Positions 1 through 7,090 of a stretch of 22,145 nt of DNA are shown here, one piece after another. The number at the start of each line of letters is the position of its first letter. Positions within the stretch are counted from its first letter, which is position 1. The DNA lies in IMG/VR virus record IMGVR_UViG_3300032287_000061, positions 1-22,145 of that record; one strand, written 5' to 3'. The notes below the pieces were generated by a model. That model worked only from the letters and a program-made list of their open reading frames with translations, had not been told where the DNA came from and searched no databases. This stretch comes from a virus. The position numbers and the translations under genes were made by a program.

Positions 1-27
1 CTGTCCGTATGTGTCAGAGTACGCCAT
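1..27 (-). CDS. Start of next virion gene (5' end only)
   Basis: Nine codons (MAYSDTYGQ) run off the left edge, starting 3 bases after the stop of the 174-residue gene. The N-terminus MAYSDT- is one I associate with a conserved virion or connector protein that follows this head module in related phages, but nine residues cannot establish that. The tight spacing and same strand fit the continuing operon. No strong Shine-Dalgarno sequence is visible. Confidence 0.5.
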
Positions 28-30
28 TTT

Positions 31-555
31 TTACCAGCCAGAACAATTCCAACGCTTTAGCGAGGCTTTTGCTCTTGGCGCATCTCCTTTTGAATGTTCT
101 ACAACACCTTCCATACGAGCGCAAAAAGAATCCTTCCGCGCTCCACCTTGAGGCTGTGGAGCCTTTAAGTGACTCCCAGTCTCTCTATTGTATTTGTCTC
201 TGCCTTTTTGCGTAAGACCCGCGCCTTGTTTTGTTGGTAATTTTTCGCCACGTCCAACAGCGAGGGATACACCGCCTTCTTTCATTTTGGCGGTTTTTGC
301 TGATTCTCGGAAGGCTTCAGCCGTTGGCGCACCTTTGCTACCCACTCGGCGCATCTTTTCGCCAGAGCCTTCAGCGATTCTTTCACGTTTTTTATGAATA
401 TTTTCATACAAACCGCCTCCTTTAAAATTCTTGCCCTCATCAGCACGAGCGTACTCTTTGCCAACTTTTTGAGGGATGCCGACCTTCTTAGCGAAAGAAG
501 GGTTGTGAGCAACCGCCTCCATCAAACGATGTTGGGAAGGTGATTTGCTTGGCAT
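31..555 (-). CDS. Basic virion-associated protein with DUF6321-like C-terminus, 174 aa
   Basis: The N-terminus (MPSKSPSQHRLMEAVAHNP) matches a short motif common at the start of phage head-region proteins. A glycine-rich linker (KNFKGGG, about residues 42 to 49) and a charged helical middle follow. The C-terminal 60 residues (GLTQKGRDKYNRETGSHLKA, then PQPQGGARKDSFCARMEG and the ending SLKRWNC) resemble the family I know as DUF6321. The protein is strongly basic. Its function is unknown; DNA binding inside the head is an inference from charge. The start lies 2 bases past the upstream stop with no clear Shine-Dalgarno sequence, so translation is probably coupled to the 94-residue gene. Confidence 0.8.
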   Translation of the reverse strand: MPSKSPSQHRLMEAVAHNPSFAKKVGIPQKVGKEYARADEGKNFKGGGLYENIHKKRERIAEGSGEKMRRVGSKGAPTAEAFRESAKTAKMKEGGVSLAVGRGEKLPTKQGAGLTQKGRDKYNRETGSHLKAPQPQGGARKDSFCARMEGVVEHSKGDAPRAKASLKRWNCSGW

Positions 556-557
556 GG

Positions 558-842
558 TTAACCGCAGAAAATAGTTATAGCCGCATTGGTAGGCAATGTG
601 ACGTGAATATCGGTTGTAAAACGGATGCCGTTGCCCGGTATCAAATTCGCAAACGGATTGTTTGTGTTTGCAGGAATGTTGAACCTTAAAAGTACAGTTC
701 CGCCAGAACCGCCGTCACGAAAGACTATCTCTCCAGCGGTTCCGCCAGACAGTGCCTGATACCCAGCGAGATTGGTCGCGCCAGCGTAAATTGTTCCCGT
801 CGCATCTTTATGCGCAGAAAATACATTCGTCAATGTTGACAT
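558..842 (-). CDS. Small beta-rich virion protein, 94 aa
   Basis: A 94-residue protein poor in charged residues. Its conserved-looking core FRDGGSGGTVLLRFNIPA, then IPGNGIRFTTDIHVTL and a final ITIFCG, is a pattern I recognise from short structural proteins in the head region of aquatic phages. A role as decoration or minor head protein is inferred. The start is supported by GGAG six bases before the ATG. A strong UUCG-loop hairpin lies just upstream, between it and the Lys-Gly-rich gene. Confidence 0.75.
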   Translation of the reverse strand: MSTLTNVFSAHKDATGTIYAGATNLAGYQALSGGTAGEIVFRDGGSGGTVLLRFNIPANTNNPFANLIPGNGIRFTTDIHVTLPTNAAITIFCG

Positions 843-858
843 TTAAATCTCCAAAGGA

Positions 859-880
859 AGCAGGGGGCGAACCCCCTGCT
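859..880 (-). terminator. Perfect 9-bp hairpin with TTCG loop
   Basis: On the minus strand AGCAGGGGG, loop TTCG and CCCCCTGCT form a perfect 9-bp stem. It sits 5 bases after the stop of the Lys-Gly-rich gene and 16 bases before the ATG of the 94-residue gene. The minus-strand sequence after it is TCCTTT, a poor U tract, whereas on the plus strand AATTTTT follows. It may be a weak terminator, an RNase processing or 3'-end protecting hairpin, or a terminator for antisense transcripts. Confidence 0.55.
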
Positions 881-885
881 AATTT

Positions 886-2202
886 TTAACAAGCCCTACC
901 ACCGCTCCGCTTTTTAGCAGGAGGAGGAGAAACAGTCTTGCTGATTTCTCGCTCTGTAGTTGTTACCGCGCCTTGACCAGTAAGGCTGTTATAAGCCTTC
1001 TTAGCTTGACGTGGTAAATACATCAGTGCGTCCGTCATCATCTTGCGGTCTGCCTCGTTCTCTGCCTTTTCACGGGCATAGTGAGCGTCATACGCGCCTT
1101 TAGACATATCCATCTCTTTGTCAGAGGTAGCCCCACCGCCATTCATTCGTTTGGGAGACCCATACTTCAGATTGCTATCAGTTTTAGCTTGACGCATAGC
1201 GGTTGCGTTTTCAGCCTTATTGTTTTTCAACAAACGGGCTTCCGCAGGAGTTGCACGACCACCAGTTTTGTAAGTACCAGCCAATTGGCTAATCTTTACA
1301 GATGCTGGAACGGGTTTATTGCCTTGAGGCATGGCGACGGCGCGACCTGAATTAACAGTTCCCCCCGTCGCGTAGGCTTTTTTTGAGGTTTTGCCCCCCG
1401 ACTTAAAGCCACCGCCATTACCGTTGCGAACACCGCCAGTACCTACAGGTGGGTTAGTTTTGCTTGCTGAATACACTTTGGTAGTAGCGTAGTCTCCAGA
1501 AGAAGTCTCTTCAGGAATCTGGTTGCCAGTAGAGCCACCGTTTTTGTAACCACCGCCGTTAGACTTGGTCACGCCACCAGTAGCGTACTTCTTGGCTTTA
1601 CCGCCCATCTTGTATCCACCGCCGTTGCCGTTCTTCACGTCGCCAGTTTTAGCGGGTGAATGGTCAGCTTTGGCTTGATGCATCAAAGTGGTTTTGTATG
1701 AACCAGAAGTTGTCTCAGAAGGTATTGCTCCGCCTGTTGCGTACTTCTTCATGCCGCCTTTTTTCAGCTTGAGTGAAGTACCTTTTCCGCCCTTATGCTC
1801 TTGCGAGTCATGTTGCTTGAAAGCCTTCTTAATCATCGCTTTGTCTTGTGACATATCGGATTTACCGCCTTCGGCTTTTCCACCTTTTTTCATTGGAGGC
1901 ATCGCCATTGAAGGGCCAGACGGCGTAACGGCAGGTGCTGGCTTCTTAGCCATCATTGCTTTACGACGCGAAGCCATTGAGGGCTTGCCCGGTGCGCGAA
2001 CAGGGGCGTTAACAGCAGGACGACCAATCAAAGCAGGAGTGCCAGACATCATGTCCATAGCACCACCACCCATAGCCATCTTCTTGTGACCAGCCTCAGC
2101 CTTGCCACCTTTTTTCATGTTGACGTGACCGCCTTTTTTGAGCTTCAGTATTACTGAAGGCTCAGTGGTCTCCATCTTGACCATTGGTTTAAATTGTCCC
2201 AT
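886..2202 (-). CDS. Lys/Gly-rich repeat protein (KKGG protein), 438 aa
   Basis: Highly basic and low in complexity, with many KKGG and YATGG motifs. Two tandem copies of about 70 residues are visible: one from about residue 152 (KKYATGG, IPSETTSGSYKTT, NGNGGGYKMGGK) and one from about 204 (KKYATGG, IPEETSSGDYATT, NGNGGGFKSGGK), with a third partial KKAYATGG near 274. The C-terminal 80 residues are more ordinary and helical. Such proteins recur beside the capsid gene in aquatic phages; the function is unknown. Binding packaged DNA is inferred from composition. I chose the start at 2202 because AAGGAG lies six bases before that ATG. A 22-residue in-frame extension to 2268 overlaps the previous gene and is rejected. 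Confidence 0.85.
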   Translation of the reverse strand: MGQFKPMVKMETTEPSVILKLKKGGHVNMKKGGKAEAGHKKMAMGGGAMDMMSGTPALIGRPAVNAPVRAPGKPSMASRRKAMMAKKPAPAVTPSGPSMAMPPMKKGGKAEGGKSDMSQDKAMIKKAFKQHDSQEHKGGKGTSLKLKKGGMKKYATGGAIPSETTSGSYKTTLMHQAKADHSPAKTGDVKNGNGGGYKMGGKAKKYATGGVTKSNGGGYKNGGSTGNQIPEETSSGDYATTKVYSASKTNPPVGTGGVRNGNGGGFKSGGKTSKKAYATGGTVNSGRAVAMPQGNKPVPASVKISQLAGTYKTGGRATPAEARLLKNNKAENATAMRQAKTDSNLKYGSPKRMNGGGATSDKEMDMSKGAYDAHYAREKAENEADRKMMTDALMYLPRQAKKAYNSLTGQGAVTTTEREISKTVSPPPAKKRSGGRAC

Positions 2203-2212
2203 GTCGCTCTCC

Positions 2213-3190
2213 TTATGCTTGTGTGACGCCAAGAGCGCCAATACGGGTTGCATTTGGGCCTGCCGCAATTGCTGGCAGGGCTATTCCCATTACAAGACGC
2301 TTGATACCGTCACAAGCAGACGAGGGCAAATAAGTACCCCTCACATCACCAGTGGTTGTGGTTGCTGTGGCGGTAGCGGCAACAGTCATAGTTCCAGCAT
2401 CTTCAGCCAAAGTATTGTCCCAGCCCGCACGGGTGACGTAGCCCCTATCAGTGATACGCAATGGCGCACCCAAGATGTCGGTTGTACCTACCGCAACAGT
2501 TACCACACTTCCGCCAGAAGCAGTAACACTGGCAATTTGGTAAAAGGCTTTTTTACCGTTGACAGTTGTTGACGCTACTGCTCCTGTTGCAATTACCTCA
2601 CTCATAGCTTGACCGTAGTAGTCAAAACCTGAAACAGTAATGTTGACAGAAGTTGGGCTACCAGCGCCTGTGGTTGTACAAACAGCGCGTGGGCAGTCAA
2701 GTTGTAAGACTGTCGTGCCACTTGTGTTCGTAACGGATGTAACACCTGCACCTGCGGCAAGCGTGAGCGTGGTAGCAGTTGTGATGGCGGCGGCAACAAT
2801 GTTAGTTGTCAGTTTTGCCTGTGGTACAGCGTCCCAAATGTAAACGCGACCCAATGGGCCAACACCTACAGTCATTGTGGATGGGTTTTGCAACAAAGCA
2901 TTACCAGAGCCAACAATTGTGGCGCTTGCTACGGTTTGCGAGGCGCTTACAGTGTAAGTTCCTACACCACCTGTACCCGTACCAAAAGCGGTAATGTAGG
3001 TTCCATTGGTGAGTGACGTTGAACTGTCAATGAACATACCCACAGTAATTGGGTCACCAGAAAGCATGGCGGTGACGGTCAACGTGGTTGTAGCAATTGA
3101 ACCAGTAAAAGTTGAAACAGCAGGGTAGGCATCCGCACCTTGATAGGTAATAGCGGAACCCAAAAATAGGTCGTCTGAAAATTGTGGCAT
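2213..3190 (-). CDS. Virion (decoration-like) protein with inserted beta domain, 325 aa
   Basis: Begins [18 protein letters not shown] and continues with [12 protein letters not shown] near residue 109, then a beta-rich body ([33 protein letters not shown]) and the ending [16 protein letters not shown] recognise this as a structural family found beside the major capsid gene in aquatic phages. Residues about 26 to 93 look like a separate inserted domain ([18 protein letters not shown], then [18 protein letters not shown]), a motif shared with many unrelated phage surface proteins. A decoration or capsid-associated role is inferred. AAGGAG lies about 8 bases before the start. The gene follows a rho-independent terminator, so its expression may depend on readthrough. 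Confidence 0.85.
   Translation of the reverse strand: MPQFSDDLFLGSAITYQGADAYPAVSTFTGSIATTTLTVTAMLSGDPITVGMFIDSSTSLTNGTYITAFGTGTGGVGTYTVSASQTVASATIVGSGNALLQNPSTMTVGVGPLGRVYIWDAVPQAKLTTNIVAAAITTATTLTLAAGAGVTSVTNTSGTTVLQLDCPRAVCTTTGAGSPTSVNITVSGFDYYGQAMSEVIATGAVASTTVNGKKAFYQIASVTASGGSVVTVAVGTTDILGAPLRITDRGYVTRAGWDNTLAEDAGTMTVAATATATTTTGDVRGTYLPSSACDGIKRLVMGIALPAIAAGPNATRIGALGVTQA
2912..3115 (-). other. Inserted GTYTV-type beta domain
   Basis: This segment encodes about residues 26 to 93 of the 325-residue virion protein. The pattern T-L-T-V-T-A, I-T-V-G, G-T-Y-I, G-T-G-T-G-G and G-T-Y-T-V-S-x-S-Q-T-V is a modular beta unit I know from many aquatic phage structural proteins. It interrupts the conserved N-terminus and the GVGPLGRVY motif. 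Confidence 0.6.
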
Positions 3191-3229
3191 TTTGTCTGCT
3201 CCTTGAAAAGTTTGACAAATACAGTTAAC

Positions 3230-3260
3230 AAAAAAGGGGCTGGGTTTTATCCCAACCCCC
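3230..3260 (-). terminator. Rho-independent terminator after the capsid gene
   Basis: On the minus strand GGGGGTTGGG, loop ATAAAA and CCCAGCCCC form a stem of about 9 pairs (one bulged G, one G-U), followed directly by TTTTTTG. It lies just after the major capsid stop and 40 bases before the next start. It probably attenuates transcription so that capsid message exceeds downstream message. Confidence 0.8.
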
Positions 3261-3271
3261 TGTGGCGTGGT

Positions 3272-4186
3272 TTAGACGCCGGGTGTGCCGTAAACGGCGC
3301 GTGGGTCAGTGAATCCCACTTGGTAACGCTCGGTAGCTTTGTAGCGCATGGAGTCGGTTTCAAAATCGCCTTCCATAGTCTTTTCTAGCTTACGACGCAT
3401 CAACAACTTCATGCCTTCTGGAGCATCTGTCTGCACCCACCAAGCGGTAGATGAAGTCAAACGAGACAGAACAGCCGCGCCCTCGTCAAGCAAGCCAATT
3501 GACTTGATTGGGTTGACGTCGTTGTTGCCTGTACCAGCGCGGAGAACTGATTTCAACAGAACTTCGGCTTGGAAGACGTTGCCCGGAGCCACAATCAATT
3601 GACGTGGAACCAAACGAATCTTCTTACCGTTGTTGTCAACAGCTTGGCGAATTTGAATCAACATCTGTTCGAGAGATGTTTGGCTCAAGTTAGCGGCTGT
3701 GGTCAACAAGTTGCTGAAAGTACCGTTCACGATTGGGTGTGATGCACTGTTCAGTGCCACGCCGTCACCACCGGGGTACGCGCTGTTGAAAGCGCGGTTC
3801 AACACGTTTGCACTCAATGTCTCTTTAGTCTCAATCAAAGACTGAGCCAAGTGACGAGCGTAAACCTGACCGATACGGATATGGTCGCCGTCTTCAACCA
3901 ACACTTTGGTCAATGCGAAGGCGAGGCCATACACGTTGTACACATAGCGTTGCAAGAAGAGAACACCACCCTGCTGATACGAAACAGGAGTTCCGTCAGG
4001 CAGTTGAGGTGCGGCTCCAAATCCATAAAGGACTGGTTCTTCGTGGTAGTTACGAGGGATACCTTCTTGCTCACGGAATACCCGTGACCATTCATCGGTA
4101 CGTTGGTCATAGACTCCATCGAAGCATTCGTTGAGAATTGGTTCAACGATGCTTCTAAAGTCCGTACTGCGCATTGGAGCGGCCAT
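3272..4186 (-). CDS. Major capsid protein, 304 aa
   Basis: Forms the icosahedral shell. The sequence is typical of HK97-fold capsid proteins of the Mu gpT or small-podovirus kind: N-terminal helix region (STDFRSIVEPILNECFDGVY), an E-loop-like part, a central helix-rich segment (FLQRYVYNVYGLAFALTKVL, about residues 76 to 95), a long helix with HLAQSLIETKETLSANVLNR, and a C-terminal LRRKLE-type/TERYQVGFTDPRAVYG end. The length of 304 is normal for unprocessed capsid proteins that use a separate scaffold. It sits downstream of portal, co-chaperonin and scaffold genes as expected. AAGGGGG lies about 9 bases before the ATG. A strong terminator follows. Confidence 0.9.
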   Translation of the reverse strand: MAAPMRSTDFRSIVEPILNECFDGVYDQRTDEWSRVFREQEGIPRNYHEEPVLYGFGAAPQLPDGTPVSYQQGGVLFLQRYVYNVYGLAFALTKVLVEDGDHIRIGQVYARHLAQSLIETKETLSANVLNRAFNSAYPGGDGVALNSASHPIVNGTFSNLLTTAANLSQTSLEQMLIQIRQAVDNNGKKIRLVPRQLIVAPGNVFQAEVLLKSVLRAGTGNNDVNPIKSIGLLDEGAAVLSRLTSSTAWWVQTDAPEGMKLLMRRKLEKTMEGDFETDSMRYKATERYQVGFTDPRAVYGTPGV

Positions 4187-4199
4187 GTTCTAGTCCCCC

Positions 4200-4772
4200 T
4201 TAAATAGCATTGATGGTGGCAACATACTGGCTACGGCTCACTTGAACCTGAACCACGGTGTATGCGTCACCCCATGCGTTATCGACACCGGGCGACAAAT
4301 TGATGATTCGTAAATCACCAACAGCACTCGAACCCACCAAACTCGAAGAGATGGTGCATTGCGACAAACCAGTGGTTGTTGAACCAGCGGTAATGTTGCT
4401 AAAGTTGGCTTGGTCGCCAACGGAGGTCTGAGCCAAACTACCATCGCACTGAATGTCGTAAACGATATTCGGGTCAGAATAGTAGTAAGTCACTTCAGAA
4501 CCAGTTTGGTATGCAGTGTTTGCAATCCATTGGTTGCTGACAATACGACGACCTGTGAGGTCGGTGTACTCATGACCAGCGAAAGCACCTTGGAAGGCGC
4601 TACCAGCAGTTGCGGCAATGATGTTGCCGCTTGTGTTCAGGGCTACAGGCTGACCTTTTAAGATGCCAGTGTTGTAGGCTGAAGCAATACCGTTAGAGAG
4701 AGCAACCGCTCTGTCCAAGCCCGTAGGATGGAAAGAAGGACGCAGACCAAACGGAGCATTGATTGAAGACAT
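4200..4772 (-). CDS. Virion protein next to capsid gene, 190 aa
   Basis: Starts MSSINAPFGLRPSFHPTG and contains QPVALNTSGNII, GAFAGHEYTDLTGRR, SDPNIVYDIQCDGSLAQTSV, GDQANFSNITAGSTTTG and VDNAWGDAYTVVQV. I recognise the pattern as a conserved protein immediately upstream of the major capsid gene in many aquatic phages. It is beta-rich, and a decoration or shell-stabilising role is an inference. There is no signal peptide or membrane segment. AGGAG lies 8 bases before the ATG. It is separated from the capsid start by 13 bases, so the two are certainly co-transcribed. Confidence 0.85.
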   Translation of the reverse strand: MSSINAPFGLRPSFHPTGLDRAVALSNGIASAYNTGILKGQPVALNTSGNIIAATAGSAFQGAFAGHEYTDLTGRRIVSNQWIANTAYQTGSEVTYYYSDPNIVYDIQCDGSLAQTSVGDQANFSNITAGSTTTGLSQCTISSSLVGSSAVGDLRIINLSPGVDNAWGDAYTVVQVQVSRSQYVATINAI

Positions 4773-4802
4773 AGTCTTACTCCTAATGTTCAGTTAAACA
4801 CC

Positions 4803-5342
4803 CTACCCCGCAAAATGCGGCGCAGGAATCGGTTTGTCAATGTCATTAAGCCCTTCGCCTTCTATCTGACCGAGGCTTCTGCCTCGACTATCGCGCCCAA
4901 CATTTTGCTCTGCTTGAAGGCGAATTTTGTTCGCTTCTTCCAACGGCGCATCATGATGGAAATGAGACATCACCTCTTGGTACATCTCCATAGGGATTTT
5001 GTACAGAAGCATCTCATTACACGCAATATAACCTTCATGCTCTCCAGCTTTTACACGGTTATTTCGCATATCAGGTAACTCATCCGCTTTCACGGGAACG
5101 TACCCTAATCGAATCCGTTTATCTATGCTGTCGTAACTGTTAGTTGTCGATAACCAGCAAACGTGCCATCCCTTCATATCAGGAACAGCGGGCAATGCAC
5201 TTTGTGTCCATTCGTCTTTCCACATCTTGCGACGTTCATCCGACGATGCCATTTTGTCTTCTGGAGCCTCGCGAATCGTGTCGCGACTTCCGCGATTATC
5301 GCGGTCTCCAGCAGATAAATTTTTCTTTAAACGAGAATCCAT
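4803..5342 (-). CDS. Conserved head-region protein of unknown function, 179 aa
   Basis: The N-terminal 35 residues are highly charged and probably disordered. A folded core follows (GWHVCWLSTTNSYDSIDKRI, RLGYVPVKADELP, HEGYIACNEMLLYKIPMEMY), then a charged tail ending in PIPAPHFAG. I know this arrangement only as a conserved hypothetical between scaffold and capsid genes in related phages, and I cannot assign a function. AGGAG lies 7 bases before the ATG, which supports the start. Only 11 bases separate it from the scaffold stop. Confidence 0.8.
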   Translation of the reverse strand: MDSRLKKNLSAGDRDNRGSRDTIREAPEDKMASSDERRKMWKDEWTQSALPAVPDMKGWHVCWLSTTNSYDSIDKRIRLGYVPVKADELPDMRNNRVKAGEHEGYIACNEMLLYKIPMEMYQEVMSHFHHDAPLEEANKIRLQAEQNVGRDSRGRSLGQIEGEGLNDIDKPIPAPHFAG

Positions 5343-5353
5343 TTTATTACTCC

Positions 5354-6319
5354 TTAACCGTTATTGTTGCGTGCTTCTAAGGCGTAGCGTCGAATCATCT
5401 TCGCTCGTTTCTCAGCGTCATCCCACATACCTGCATCTTTCATAGCTCTCACCTGTTCGGGTGACAAGGTAAATGAATTACCTCTACCATTATTCGATGC
5501 AGATTCGCGACCTGAACTTGTCACTGCACTTCTCGGTCTAGAGCGCGGTCTCTCGTCTGCCTCTTCAGTATACCTGTGCGGTACTACTCTTTGCAAGCGC
5601 CTGTCAAGTTCTTCCCAATACTCAGCAGTTTTTGGGTCGTAACCCTCTTCCGCAAGGATTGCATCTTCATTTAAAGCGCGTCGTGAATCAGCATCTTTTC
5701 CATTGGGGTCGTACCAAGTATTTTCTGCCATCCACTTGTTTGCATGACGCTGTAATTGAGGGTCTGGAGCCTGAATAGTGCGCTGTTTTTGTGGAGCAAC
5801 AGCACGTTTCTTCAAATTCGCTAAAGCCTCAGCTTGTCGGCGTGCTTCAAACCACATTTCTTGCGCAGAAGTCAGCAATTCACCGTTACCAGTCGAGGTA
5901 GCTTCAGCAATTTTCTGTTTTGCGAACAAAATACGGTTACTTTGGTCTTCAATTGCCTTATCCAAGCGTGCAAGGTCACTTCCGTGGGACTTGCGTTCCA
6001 AAACAGAGAGGCGTTCGAGCAATTGCTGGTTTTGACGCTCCAAAAGAGTCAATTTAACGTCTTTTTCGGTCGAAACCTGCTTGTGGTACTCCTTACGACG
6101 CTGGCGCTTGAGGCGTTTTTGCTCTCGAAGAGCCTCTGCGTCCTCATCTACAGCACCGCCGACCACCATTTCCTTCTGTCGAGCGCGTTCATCTGCCTCA
6201 TCAGAGTCATCATCGTGTTGTGGTTCAGGAGAAGGGATACTTTCAGGCAACTCAATGGTCGCTGAACCGTCTTTTTCTTCCTGAATAACGATTACTTCTT
6301 GTTCTTGTTCGGTACTCAT
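5354..6319 (-). CDS. Scaffolding protein, 321 aa
   Basis: Directs capsid assembly and then leaves the shell. Evidence is composition and position: very acidic N-terminus (about residues 1 to 60), a long basic and then heptad-rich coiled-coil region (about 66 to 175, rich in E, K, Q, L and R), a Q/P-rich linker, an S/R-rich disordered part, and a short basic C-terminal helix (DDAEKRAKMIRRYALEARN) like the shell-binding ends of P22-type scaffolds. It lies between portal and capsid, the standard place. The start overlaps the co-chaperonin stop by 4 bases (ATGA). No protease motif is visible. Confidence 0.8.
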   Translation of the reverse strand: MSTEQEQEVIVIQEEKDGSATIELPESIPSPEPQHDDDSDEADERARQKEMVVGGAVDEDAEALREQKRLKRQRRKEYHKQVSTEKDVKLTLLERQNQQLLERLSVLERKSHGSDLARLDKAIEDQSNRILFAKQKIAEATSTGNGELLTSAQEMWFEARRQAEALANLKKRAVAPQKQRTIQAPDPQLQRHANKWMAENTWYDPNGKDADSRRALNEDAILAEEGYDPKTAEYWEELDRRLQRVVPHRYTEEADERPRSRPRSAVTSSGRESASNNGRGNSFTLSPEQVRAMKDAGMWDDAEKRAKMIRRYALEARNNNG

Positions 6320-6744
6320 ATGAATGCCCTCACTTCAAGTGGATTTCCAGTGATTCTGGCAATCACTTCGTGGTCATTCAGCACCATAAATTCGACGTTG
6401 TCGTCTTCTCCATGCGGAACAACCCAGCGGTCGCCAGTCCATTTAGGTACGCGAAGGTAGTCACCCTCTTTGCACCATATGCCCTCGACCCAAGGCTCCA
6501 TCGTGTCGCGTTTTTTGAACGCTAATGGGCCCATCGCAATCACTTTAGCGACGGGGTTTTGCGCCCGTTCAGTGTCGCGAGTCTCTTCAGGCAGGATAAT
6601 CCCCGATTTGGTCATTCGTTTCTTGGCTTTACGCAGTTGTACTAATACTCTTGCACCAAGGGGAATCGCACCGGGGTCTACAAGAGGAAATGCATCCTCT
6701 AAATCAGCGGCATTACCCGCTACCGTGCTATCTGTCATCTTCAT
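6316..6744 (-). CDS. GroES-like co-chaperonin, 142 aa
   Basis: Probably a phage co-chaperonin that caps the host GroEL during folding of capsid protein. Residues 27 to 75 follow the GroES pattern: IPLGARVLVQLRKAKKR, then the mobile-loop equivalent with the hydrophobic tripeptide region SGIILPEE (GIIL at 48 to 51, compare GIVL in GroES), then VAKVIAMGPLAF as in the GEVLAVG strand. A second strand pair (EGDYLRVPKW) and a region ending FMVLNDHEVIARI match the GroES end EVLIMSESDILAIV. It is longer than host GroES (about 97 aa) because of an N-terminal extension and an insert near residues 76 to 117. A second in-frame ATG at 6738 is possible. The start overlaps the 61-residue gene by 17 bases. 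Confidence 0.85.
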   Translation of the reverse strand: MKMTDSTVAGNAADLEDAFPLVDPGAIPLGARVLVQLRKAKKRMTKSGIILPEETRDTERAQNPVAKVIAMGPLAFKKRDTMEPWVEGIWCKEGDYLRVPKWTGDRWVVPHGEDDNVEFMVLNDHEVIARITGNPLEVRAFI

Positions 6745-6913
6745 CTTCTTTCAAAAGGTGGTTAAGAATTTCAAGGGACGCTTCAAGTCCAAGGTTTTCC
6801 CCGACTAGGCGTTGATATGCGTTGTAGTCTGGCGCATTTCCATGTGCCAAACCACCCGCAATCTCTGCCTGACGCGCTTTTACAGCGCTGATAAAGTCGG
6901 ATAGAACCTTCAT
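6728..6913 (-). CDS. Small conserved phage protein, 61 aa
   Basis: MKVLSDFISAVKARQAEIAG followed by GNAPDYNAYQRLVGENLGLE and a helical, acidic end. It is predicted to be almost all helix. The pattern (helix, GN-x-x-DY-x-x-Y-x-R, GL-x-x-x-L-x-x-L) is one I have seen in small genes between portal and scaffold in related phages; the function is unknown. It starts with an ATGA overlap with the 59-residue gene and overlaps the co-chaperonin start, so it is translationally coupled on both sides. Confidence 0.75.
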   Translation of the reverse strand: MKVLSDFISAVKARQAEIAGGLAHGNAPDYNAYQRLVGENLGLEASLEILNHLLKEDEDDR

Positions 6914-7089
6914 GCGTTGGACTTATCCACACCCTTGGGTTCGTGGAAATTACCGTGGTCGCTGTTAGCTAGTGGCATAGTCGCTGTTGACTTCTCTTTT
7001 AGTGATTCACCTGTTACCCAAGCGCCAGCCGCCATGCGGGTCTTCTGGCGTACTTGCTCAGATTGCATTTCTTTAACTTCTTTTTCCAT
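6910..7089 (-). CDS. Small hydrophilic protein after portal, 59 aa
   Basis: Begins MEKEVKEMQSEQVRQKTRMA and ends GVDKSNA. It is hydrophilic with a helical first half and no membrane segment. AGGAG, formed by the last codons of the portal gene, lies 6 bases before the ATG, and the stop overlaps the next start as ATGA, so both ends are well supported despite the short length. An ATG at 7094 overlapping the portal stop opens only a lysine-rich peptide in another frame and was not chosen. Function unknown. Confidence 0.75.
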   Translation of the reverse strand: MEKEVKEMQSEQVRQKTRMAAGAWVTGESLKEKSTATMPLANSDHGNFHEPKGVDKSNA

Positions 7090-7090
7090 T

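Noticed and set aside
1688-2089. A 133-codon plus-strand frame with hydrophobic, Phe/Pro-rich translation
   Set aside because: It is the antisense of the Lys/Gly-rich repeats, which yields such a composition automatically.
886-2202. CRISPR-like array suggested by repeated GCCACCGCCGTT-type strings
   Set aside because: The repeats vary, have uneven spacing and keep the reading frame; they encode Gly-Gly motifs.
2912-3115. Diversity-generating retroelement target region
   Set aside because: No reverse transcriptase and no template repeat were seen in the window; the repetitive Thr/Gly pattern is explained by a beta domain.
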